DNA from: Solimonas sp040377605
GTDB taxonomy: Bacteria; Pseudomonadota; Gammaproteobacteria; Nevskiales; Nevskiaceae
Length of the DNA: 6,104 nucleotides
NCBI GenBank assembly: GCA_040377605.1
Contig: JBEIOK010000157.1
Span: 1-6,104, forward strand
Direction: 5' to 3'
Position numbers and translations under genes: made by a program. Below, one piece after another: positions 1 through 5,737 of the stretch. Positions within the stretch are counted from its first letter, which is position 1, and every line of letters starts with the position of its first letter. The notes below the pieces were generated by a model that was not told the origin of the DNA, did not search any database, and worked only from the letters and a program-made list of their open reading frames with translations.

Positions 1-748
1 CGCGGCGCTGTCAGGGGTGCCGGCCGTTCTGGCCTATCTGATTCCGCGGGTGCCGATCGGCCTCGCTGCGGCCGGTGTCTTCCTGTCGATGGCGCTGGCG
101 GCGCATCTCATCGGCGTGATCGCCGTGCTGCAACGGGATCGTATCGGCCTGTCGACGCACCTGCGTCGGCCCGAACAGCAGGTTGCCGAACAGGCGCTGG
201 ACGAGCGACTGTCGCTGCTGCTGTTGCGGCTGGACGCCCACCTTCGAGCGCAGGACGTGGACGGTGCCATTGCGGCGCTGTCGGTCGAATGGCCGGCGCC
301 ACAGCGGCGCGCGTTCTATGAAGCCTTGCTGCAGCGGCTGTTGTTGCGCGGACAGACGGCGCTGATCCCCGCTACCGGCCGATACCTGATCGCCGCGCTG
401 ATCGAGGCCCGACAGCCGGCCCGCGCGCTGGAAGTCTTCGAGAGCTGTGATGCCATCGCAGGTAGTGGCTGGTTACCGGACACGCCCGCGCAGGTGCGCG
501 TACTCGCCGAGCAGGCCATTCGCGAGCGGCTCGACGAGACACTGGCGCGGCTGGTCTCGCGGGCGCAGCAGCGCTGGCCAGACGATGCAGCGGTCATCTC
601 GCTGCGGCTGTTGCTGGCCCGCGACCTCTGCGAGCGTCGCGGGGAGGATGCGGCAGCACGCGAGGTGGTGAGGACGTTGTTGCCCCACGACGCACACCCG
701 GAATACGCGCAGATCGCTGCGCTGGCACGGCAGCTGGACCGTCACTGA
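1..748 (+). CDS. Membrane-anchored protein with TPR-like helical C-terminal region (5' end outside window)
   Basis: I do not recognise this gene. The frame is open from the first codon of the window (position 2) to the TGA at 746-748, so about 248 residues are visible and the true start is probably upstream. A GTG at 17 could serve as a start but has no supporting evidence. The first 40 or so residues are strongly hydrophobic and look like one or two membrane helices (around AYLIPRVPIGLAAAGVFLS and the following AHLIGVIAVL). They may be the last helices of a larger membrane domain. The remaining 200 residues are soluble, rich in Leu, Ala and Arg, and predicted helical. A segment resembling a TPR or Sel1-like helix pair (QPARALEVFESC, about 130 residues after the GTG) suggests an alpha-solenoid for protein contacts. 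Codon use matches the neighbours. It converges on the patatin gene with 27 bp between stops. Coding status is confident; function is unknown. Confidence 0.75.
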   Translation, partial: AALSGVPAVLAYLIPRVPIGLAAAGVFLSMALAAHLIGVIAVLQRDRIGLSTHLRRPEQQVAEQALDERLSLLLLRLDAHLRAQDVDGAIAALSVEWPAPQRRAFYEALLQRLLLRGQTALIPATGRYLIAALIEARQPARALEVFESCDAIAGSGWLPDTPAQVRVLAEQAIRERLDETLARLVSRAQQRWPDDAAVISLRLLLARDLCERRGEDAAAREVVRTLLPHDAHPEYAQIAALARQLDRH

Positions 749-775
749 ATCCGCGCGGCGGGCACAACAAGCCTC

Positions 776-2266
776 TCAGGAGATCAGACGCAGCCGTCTC
801 GGACGGGGCTTGAGCGCAGCGTGTTCGCGCTCCTTGAGCAGGCGGATGCAATCCTCGAACGTGCGCGAGATGCGCGTCTGCAAGCGGATGCGCTCGATGC
901 CCGGCCACGTCGCGCGCTCGCCCTGACGGATGTAAGCCTGAATGTCGGCATCGCTGGGGTTGGAGAACACGCGCGAGACGCGCTGCTGCCCGAACTGCGG
1001 GTAGATATTGATATCGCCCGAGTAACGCTGCCGCACGATGTTGTCGATCTTGTTGATGACGCGACCGCCGCCGTAGGGATCGAGGTGCTTGCGCGCCAGT
1101 TGCAACGCGCCACGCGAGCCATTGCGCACCAGGTCGCGCGCCAGTGGTGCGAGGCCACGCCCGCCGCGCGCTTCGCGATCGAGCTGCGCAAGAAACGGCA
1201 CCACGTGCGGATTGACCTGACTGACGATGTAGTGATTGACGTTGTGCAGCCGCGCCAGCCGCAGCATCGGCAGGTCCGATGACAGCGTGCCGTCGACCCA
1301 GCGCTTGCTCGGCATGTACGGCACCACGCGCCCGTCATAATCGCGTGCTTCCAGCATCACCGGTGGGAACACGCCCGGCACGGCGCAGGAGGCCAGCACC
1401 CCGCGCCGGAGCAGCACGTGCGGGGCCGTCAGATAGTTGAGCAGCCGGCCCTGTTGATGCGGCTCGGCCGGCGACACCGTGATCGAGACGATGCGCTTGG
1501 TGCGGTCGAAAGCCTCGACAAAGCTGAGCTCGCCGAGATTGTGGGCCAGGCAGCGTTCGAGCTGGCTGCCGTCCATCATCGCGCCGCCGCGAATGGCATC
1601 CTGCATGCTCAGCGCCTTGAAGGCTTCAAGGTTGAGCCCGCCCGGCTGCAGCATCGCGCCGATCTCGTGATCGTGACGCACGGCCACCGCGCTGGCGATG
1701 ATCGAGCCGGCAGAAGAGCCGGACAGCACGCGGGGCAGCAGATTCTGATCGTGCAGGGCCTTGATCACGCCGAGATGGAACATGCCCAGCGTGCCGCCGC
1801 CGGAGAGCATCAGCGCCGAGCGACCGAACGAGGTCGCCGTCCGCTTGAAGAACTGGATCTTTTCCTCGAAACCGAAATCGGGGAAGTCACCGGCGCAGAT
1901 GAAATCCAGACAGCGCGCGACCTCGACCACGTAGTCCTCGATCAGGCGCTTGGTGCCGACCCGGGCATAGCCGTACAACGCGGGGTTCGACATGTTGCCG
2001 AGGTTGCCGTGCAGGCCCTCGTACAACTCGAAGGCCAGGTGGCGGGCGTCGCCCTTCTGCCGCAGTTCGCGCATTGAGGCGAGGCGTTCGCGGATCAGCA
2101 GGTAATCGTAGTCCTCACTGGTCTCGTCCTGGCGCCAGGCGTCGCCGCCTTCCAGCCGGTCGAGATCCAGCGCGATCTCGCGCCACTCGCTGTAGGAGGC
2201 GGCCTGACCGAGATCCTGGAGGCGCTGGGCGATCAGGCGGCGGGTGGTCCGGGGCGGGCTTCTCAT
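776..2266 (-). CDS. Patatin-like phospholipase/lipase with N-terminal DUF3336 domain
   Basis: This is a predicted serine acyl-hydrolase of 496 residues, related to the bacterial DUF3336 patatins and to the yeast TGL3/4/5 and plant SDP1 triacylglycerol lipases. Residues 20-130 fit DUF3336: a YSEWREIALDLDRLEG motif near 25-40, then DYDYLLIRERLASMREL, then LYEGLHGNLGN. The patatin domain follows. It has a glycine-rich oxyanion loop SGGGTLGMFHLG at 155-166, the GSSAG nucleophile elbow with Ser185, and the catalytic Asp325 in VDGT, so the Ser-Asp dyad is intact. There is no signal peptide or clear membrane span, so it probably acts in the cytoplasm or at the inner-membrane surface on glycerolipids; the substrate is unknown. 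An in-frame ATG at 2320 would add 18 residues, but those codons include TCT, ACT, ACA, AAT, TTA and TCA, unlike the GC-ending codons after 2266. I therefore prefer 2266. It diverges from the DUF456 gene. Confidence 0.93.
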   Translation of the reverse strand: MRSPPRTTRRLIAQRLQDLGQAASYSEWREIALDLDRLEGGDAWRQDETSEDYDYLLIRERLASMRELRQKGDARHLAFELYEGLHGNLGNMSNPALYGYARVGTKRLIEDYVVEVARCLDFICAGDFPDFGFEEKIQFFKRTATSFGRSALMLSGGGTLGMFHLGVIKALHDQNLLPRVLSGSSAGSIIASAVAVRHDHEIGAMLQPGGLNLEAFKALSMQDAIRGGAMMDGSQLERCLAHNLGELSFVEAFDRTKRIVSITVSPAEPHQQGRLLNYLTAPHVLLRRGVLASCAVPGVFPPVMLEARDYDGRVVPYMPSKRWVDGTLSSDLPMLRLARLHNVNHYIVSQVNPHVVPFLAQLDREARGGRGLAPLARDLVRNGSRGALQLARKHLDPYGGGRVINKIDNIVRQRYSGDINIYPQFGQQRVSRVFSNPSDADIQAYIRQGERATWPGIERIRLQTRISRTFEDCIRLLKEREHAALKPRPRRLRLIS

Positions 2267-2274
2267 GACGGTTG

Positions 2275-2280
2275 AGTGTA
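2275..2280 (-). promoter_or_regulatory. Putative -10 box (TACACT) of the patatin gene
   Basis: Read on the minus strand, TACACT lies eight bases before the ATG at 2266, with no Shine-Dalgarno sequence between them (CAACCGTC). This would give a leader of about one or two bases. The -35 region is not recognisable. It is weak evidence that also fits the choice of the 2266 start over 2320. Confidence 0.25.
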
Positions 2281-2317
2281 AGCCATTTGTTGCAGTGCGG
2301 AAGTCGCGCGGGGTAGA

Positions 2318-2323
2318 CATAAT
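2318..2323 (+). promoter_or_regulatory. Putative -10 box (CATAAT) of the DUF456 gene
   Basis: CATAAT ends six bases before the ATG at 2330. Normal spacing from a -10 box would place transcription initiation at or next to the A of the start codon, giving a leaderless mRNA. There is no purine-rich ribosome binding site between the box and the ATG (CCACCC). The best -35-like element upstream, TTGCAG at 2290-2295, is 22 bp away, which is too far for a standard promoter. The call rests on the hexamer alone. Confidence 0.35.
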
Positions 2324-2329
2324 CCACCC

Positions 2330-2821
2330 ATGGACGCCTCTCTGACCCCGTGGTTGTGGATCCTGGTGCTGATGCTGGTCACCGTCGGCCTGGCCGGCAC
2401 CGTCCTGCCGATGCTGCCGGGCGCGCCCATGGTTTTCGGCGGCCTCTGGCTGGCCGCCTGGATCGACGGCTATACCCGCGTCGGCCCCTGGACCATCGGC
2501 GTGCTGGGGGTGCTGGTGCTGCTGGCGATCGCGATGGACTTCATCGCCTCGGCACTGGGCGCGCAGCGCGTGGGTGCCAGTCGTCAGGCGATCATCGGAT
2601 CGGTGATCGGCAGCGTCGTCGGCCTGTTCTTCGGCCTGCTGGGCCTGCTGCTCGGGCCATTCATCGGGGCCGTGATCGGCGAACTGATGGCGCGTCGCGA
2701 CATGCAGCAGGCAACGACGGTTGGCATCGCGACGTGGATCGGCCTGCTGTTCGGCACGATCGCCAAGCTCGCGCTGTCACTGACGATGATCGGCGTCTTC
2801 GTGTTCGCCTACTTCCTGTAA
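2330..2821 (+). CDS. DUF456 family integral membrane protein
   Basis: This 163-residue protein is almost entirely hydrophobic and matches the DUF456 family in length and motifs; no function is established for the family. A first membrane segment spans about 7-27 and leads into the conserved turn LPMLPGAPMVFGG (26-38), which is the most typical family signature. Further spans lie at about 53-76, 86-118 (a long glycine-rich stretch with GLFFGLLGLLLGPFIGAVIGE) and 132-162. Between the second and third spans, SALGAQRVGASRQAIIG is a second family signature. The glycine spacing suggests close helix packing, and some related descriptions place such proteins in the inner membrane. The ATG at 2330 is the only plausible start and keeps the usual family N-terminus, but it has no ribosome binding site. 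The stop lies 14 bp from the stop of the convergent transglycosylase gene. Confidence 0.92.
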   Translation: MDASLTPWLWILVLMLVTVGLAGTVLPMLPGAPMVFGGLWLAAWIDGYTRVGPWTIGVLGVLVLLAIAMDFIASALGAQRVGASRQAIIGSVIGSVVGLFFGLLGLLLGPFIGAVIGELMARRDMQQATTVGIATWIGLLFGTIAKLALSLTMIGVFVFAYFL

Positions 2822-2835
2822 GCGGCGGTGGCGGG

Positions 2836-4647
2836 CTAACTCGCGAGCGGCACTTTCAGCTTCTGGCCGACGCGGATGTGGCTGGAGCCGCCGAGGTTGT
2901 TCGCCACGCGCAGTTCCGAGATCGTGACCTTGTACTGACGCGCAATCGAATGCAGCGTCTGGCCGGACTTGACCTTGTGCACCTTGAAGCGCGGCTTGCG
3001 CTGAGCCGGAGCATCGGCTTTCCTTTCCTCGGCCTCGGCGCGCTTCTGTGCACGGGTCTGTGAGGGTTTGGACTCGCCCACGGCGACGGTGATCGGCCCC
3101 GGCCGCGTTTCCTGATGCGGCTTGATCCTCAGGACCTGGCCGATGCGCAGCTTATTGGCACTGGGGATGCCGTTGTCGCGCAGGATGGCGGTGGTGCTGA
3201 CGCCATACTGCTTGGCGATGCGGCCGAGGACCTCGCCCTTCTTGACCCGGTGCAGCAGGAAGTTCACGCGCTGTGAATCGAAGCGCTCGTGATTGCCCAG
3301 CCGCGAGTACGCCACTTCAAAATTCTGCGCGCGTCCGGCAGGCACGCGGATCAGATGGCCCGGCGGCACGTACAGCTTGCCCTCGATCACCTCCGGCCGG
3401 TAGGCCGGGTTCAGGCGCCGGAACAGCTCGTCGTCGGCCCCGCACAGGCGCCGCAGCGTGTCGTAGGGCACGTAGTGTTTGGTCTCGACCGTCTCGAATG
3501 CCATCGGGTCGGACAGGCGCTTGGGCTGTTTGCGCTCGCGGTATTCGTGTTCGACGTCCAGCGCGGCGAGGAATTCGGCGTAGTAGTTCTTGCCGGCAAA
3601 GCCCCAGCGCGGGTGCGTGTTGCGCTCGATCAGGTCCACCAGCGTGGTGCCATTGGTCGCCTTCAGTGCGCGCGCAATCCCATTGCGGCCGTGGTTGTAG
3701 GCGGTGATCGCCAGCGGCCAGTCCTGCAGCAGCGCGTAGTCGTCACGCAGGTGGCGTGCCGCGGCATCGGTCGAGGTCCACGGGTCGCGGCGATCATCGA
3801 CAACATCGTCCAGGCGCATGTAAACGCGCGCCGACGACGGGATGAACTGCCACATGCCGGCGGCATGCGACTTCGAGTAGGCCTCGACGTTGAAGCTGGA
3901 TTCGACAATCGGGATGCGCGTCAGCTGCGGCGGCAGGTTGTAGACGGCAAAGGTGCGCTCCATCAGCGGCAGGTAGCGGTCAGCCGTCTGCAGCGCCTGC
4001 TCGGTCCGCTCCTGCAGGCCCCGCTGCGAGCGCACGGTGCCGAACATGCGCTTGAAGCGTTCGGCGTCGCGCCCCGGATACATCTCGTACAGGCGGCGCT
4101 CCTCGTAGGTCATGGTCTCCGGTGCGTGCTGCTTCTGGTGCACGCGGCGCAGCAGGTCCTCGTAACGCGCCTTGGCCGCGGTTTCTTCCTTGCGTCGCAC
4201 GTTGTCGAGCTGGAACTTGTTGAGCTGCTGCGCCTCGGCGCGGAAGTCCAGCACCGTCAGCACGCGATCCGGGCGCTCGCTGGAGTGGATCACGGACTGC
4301 AGCTCGGAATACTTGCCGAAGACATCCCTCCAGAACGCCACGGCCGGCTTCAGCGAGTCGTAACGCGGGAAGCGGGTGTCCAGCGGAATTGAGAGCGCCG
4401 GTGAGGACACCGGTGCCGGGGTGGCGGCACTCGCGTTCGCGCTGAGCTGACTGGCGGTGCGCAGCTCGAGCGCGGGCCTGGGAATTACCGGCGGCAGCGC
4501 CGGGGTGCCGACCGGGGTCGTCGGCGTCGGCGCGAGTTCGGCACTCATGCCGGCGGGCGCGGATGGGGACTGCTGGGCGGAGACGCTGCCGCAACCGGCA
4601 ACGGCAAGGAAAACAACCAACGGCTTGAAGCGGGCGATCGGAGGCAT
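2836..4647 (-). CDS. mltD: MltD-type membrane-bound lytic murein transglycosylase with LysM repeats
   Basis: This 603-residue envelope enzyme is predicted to cleave peptidoglycan glycan strands between MurNAc and GlcNAc, leaving 1,6-anhydro-MurNAc ends. The ATG at 4647 places a signal peptide at the N-terminus (R6, K8, hydrophobic 9-18). It ends in a lipobox VAGC with Cys19, so it is probably an outer-membrane lipoprotein, although a signal peptidase I site after VSA (24) is also possible. An Ala/Pro/Thr-rich linker covers 25-85 and a charged helical region 95-225. The GH23 SLT domain follows: catalytic Glu249 in IVESSFN, GMWQF at 264-268 and AYNHG at 316-320, all intact. Residues 391-435 are a LysM-like connector. 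Clear LysM repeats lie at about 464-508 and 554-600, separated by a Lys/Arg/Glu-rich linker. Earlier starts (TTG 4764, ATG 4740) would bury the signal peptide and use rare AGG/AGA codons. The symbol follows domain architecture. Confidence 0.93.
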   Translation of the reverse strand: MPPIARFKPLVVFLAVAGCGSVSAQQSPSAPAGMSAELAPTPTTPVGTPALPPVIPRPALELRTASQLSANASAATPAPVSSPALSIPLDTRFPRYDSLKPAVAFWRDVFGKYSELQSVIHSSERPDRVLTVLDFRAEAQQLNKFQLDNVRRKEETAAKARYEDLLRRVHQKQHAPETMTYEERRLYEMYPGRDAERFKRMFGTVRSQRGLQERTEQALQTADRYLPLMERTFAVYNLPPQLTRIPIVESSFNVEAYSKSHAAGMWQFIPSSARVYMRLDDVVDDRRDPWTSTDAAARHLRDDYALLQDWPLAITAYNHGRNGIARALKATNGTTLVDLIERNTHPRWGFAGKNYYAEFLAALDVEHEYRERKQPKRLSDPMAFETVETKHYVPYDTLRRLCGADDELFRRLNPAYRPEVIEGKLYVPPGHLIRVPAGRAQNFEVAYSRLGNHERFDSQRVNFLLHRVKKGEVLGRIAKQYGVSTTAILRDNGIPSANKLRIGQVLRIKPHQETRPGPITVAVGESKPSQTRAQKRAEAEERKADAPAQRKPRFKVHKVKSGQTLHSIARQYKVTISELRVANNLGGSSHIRVGQKLKVPLAS

Positions 4648-4784
4648 CTCGGAGTCCAGCCGCAGGGAAGCGGAGGGGACGCTGCGGCCGTGGCACGATG
4701 GTACTGCGCGCGTTCTCCTGCGGCAATGCGGAGAGCGCATCCAGTAAGCTACAGATCTCTTCAACTCTTAATCGACTGCCACCG
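4648..4784. promoter_or_regulatory. Divergent intergenic region between mltD-like and pip genes
   Basis: This 137-bp gap between divergent starts should contain both promoters. The stretch at about 4742-4776 is an AT-richer island in otherwise GC-rich DNA and is the likeliest promoter core. It holds CTTAAT (4767-4772, four of six matches to a -10 on the plus strand, 12 bases before the pip ATG) and two direct copies of CTCTT (4757-4761 and 4765-4769). No -35/-10 pair with good spacing was found on either strand, and no Shine-Dalgarno sequence precedes either start. Confidence 0.45.
4659..4688 (-). repeat. Inverted repeat in the presumed mltD-like 5' leader
   Basis: GCCGCAG (4659-4665) and CTGCGGC (4682-4688) are perfect inverted copies separated by 16 bases. 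If the mltD-like gene is transcribed from the AT-rich island further upstream, this 7-bp stem would sit in its leader, 11 bases before the ATG. The loop is long and the DNA is GC-rich, so chance is a real possibility. Confidence 0.25.
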
Positions 4785-5732
4785 ATGCCGCGTCCTTATC
4801 CCGCGATTGATCCGTATCAGACCCACCGCCTGCGGGTGTCCGATCTGCACGAGTTGTACGTCGAGGAAAGCGGCAATCCGGCTGGAAAGCCGGTGGTCTT
4901 CGTGCATGGGGGGCCTGGTGGCGGTGTCGAGCCCTGGCACCGCCAGTTCTTCAATCCGCAGAAGTACCGCATCGTGATGTTCGACCAGCGCGGCTGCGGC
5001 CGCTCCACGCCGCACGCGGAACTGCGCGAGAACACGACCTGGGATCTGGTCGCCGACATGGAGAAGATCCGCGCCCTGCTGGGGATCGAGCGCTGGGTCG
5101 TCTTCGGCGGCTCCTGGGGATCAACGCTGGGGCTGACGTACGCGGAGACCCACCCTGAGCGCTGCATCGCGCTGGTGCTGCGCGGCATCTTCCTGCTGCG
5201 CAAGGCCGAGGTCGACTGGTTCTACCAGGAAGGCGCGAGCTGGATCTATCCGGATGCCTGGGAGCACTACGTCAACGCCATTCCGGCGGCCGAGCGCGGC
5301 GATTTCGTGTCGGCTTATTACCGGCGCCTGACGGACGCCGATCCGACGATCCGGCGGGCTGCGGCGCGTGCCTGGAGCATCTGGGAGGGCTCGACCAGCA
5401 AGCTGTTCCCCAGCGGCGACATGGTGGCGCGTTTCGGCGAGGACCGTTTCGCGGAAGCCTTTGCGCGCATCGAGTGCCACTACTTCGTCAACAAGGGGTT
5501 CTTCGAGCGCGACGATCAGCTGCTCGCCAACATCGACCGCGTGCGCAAGATTCCGGCCGTCATCATCCAGGGTCGCTATGACGTGGTGTGTCCGATGCGG
5601 TCGGCCTGGGATCTGCATCGCGCCTGGCCGGAAGCCGACTTCCAGATGGTTGCCGACGCCGGTCATGCGGCCAGCGAGCAGGGCATTCTCGACCGGCTGG
5701 TGGCCGCGACGGATCGCTTCGCGGACCGCTGA
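4785..5732 (+). CDS. pip: Proline iminopeptidase (prolyl aminopeptidase, peptidase family S33)
   Basis: This cytoplasmic alpha/beta-hydrolase of 315 residues, the usual family length, is predicted to release N-terminal proline from peptides. The N-terminus MPRPYPAIDPYQTHRLRVSD is typical of the family and fixes the ATG at 4785; an in-frame ATG at 4698 would add 29 atypical residues. Visible hallmarks are the oxyanion motif HGGPGGG (41-47), FDQRGCGRS (66-74), the nucleophile elbow GGSWGS with Ser110, the catalytic Asp266 in GRYDVVCP, and His294 in DAGH. Glu201 (WEGSTS) and Glu230 (RIECHYF) match the two glutamates that bind the substrate's N-terminal proline amine in the Serratia enzyme. There is no signal peptide and no ribosome binding site before the ATG. 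Every key residue is present, so it should be active. It stands alone, diverging from the mltD-like gene and converging on the thioesterase gene with 5 bp between stops. Confidence 0.96.
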   Translation: MPRPYPAIDPYQTHRLRVSDLHELYVEESGNPAGKPVVFVHGGPGGGVEPWHRQFFNPQKYRIVMFDQRGCGRSTPHAELRENTTWDLVADMEKIRALLGIERWVVFGGSWGSTLGLTYAETHPERCIALVLRGIFLLRKAEVDWFYQEGASWIYPDAWEHYVNAIPAAERGDFVSAYYRRLTDADPTIRRAAARAWSIWEGSTSKLFPSGDMVARFGEDRFAEAFARIECHYFVNKGFFERDDQLLANIDRVRKIPAVIIQGRYDVVCPMRSAWDLHRAWPEADFQMVADAGHAASEQGILDRLVAATDRFADR

Positions 5733-5737
5733 ACGCG

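Larger units (their letters stand above)
2267..2329. promoter_or_regulatory. Divergent promoter region between the patatin and DUF456 genes
   Basis: This 63-bp gap separates two divergent start codons and is clearly more AT-rich than the flanking coding DNA. It must hold the promoters of both genes unless they lie inside the coding regions. On the plus strand, CATAAT (2318-2323) matches five of six positions of the sigma70 -10 consensus. On the minus strand, TACACT (2275-2280) matches four of six. Neither has a convincing -35 at the standard spacing, so the assignments are tentative. Confidence 0.5.

Noticed and set aside
749..775. Possible intrinsic terminator between the first gene and the patatin gene
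   Set aside because: The 27-bp gap has no stem of more than four pairs with a workable loop and no T-tract on either strand.
1418..2077. A 219-codon open frame on the plus strand opposite the patatin gene
   Set aside because: It is antisense to the DUF3336 and patatin motifs, has no ribosome binding site or recognisable domain, and shows shadow-frame composition.
2267..2320. Patatin start at the ATG at 2320, preceded by GGTGG
   Set aside because: The 18 extra codons use many AT-ending or rare codons (TTA, AAT, ACA, TCA), would fill nearly the whole divergent promoter gap, and overlap the best -10-like box. I cannot fully exclude it.
2822..2850. Possible terminator at the DUF456/mltD-like junction, including the 8-bp palindrome CTCGCGAG (2840-2847)
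   Set aside because: The palindrome has no loop and no following T-tract and lies in the last mltD-like codons. It is too short to distinguish from chance in GC-rich DNA.
2350..3063. A 237-codon plus-strand frame overlapping the DUF456 gene and the 3' end of the mltD-like gene
   Set aside because: It is out of frame with the clear DUF456 membrane protein and continues opposite the LysM repeats. It is very rich in Arg, Gly and Asp, and no feature supports it.
3289..4392. A 367-codon open frame on the plus strand, antisense to the mltD-like gene
   Set aside because: It lies wholly opposite a gene with intact GH23 and LysM motifs. Its translation is rich in Arg, Val, Gly and Gln with no recognisable domain, as expected of a mirror frame in GC-rich DNA.
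4648..4764. Longer mltD-like N-terminus from the TTG at 4764 or the ATG at 4740
   Set aside because: It would place 31 to 39 polar residues before a clean signal peptide and lipobox, and it uses rare AGG and AGA codons.
4698..4784. Longer pip N-terminus from the ATG at 4698
   Set aside because: The added 29 residues are unlike the family N-terminus and would overlap the divergent promoter region.
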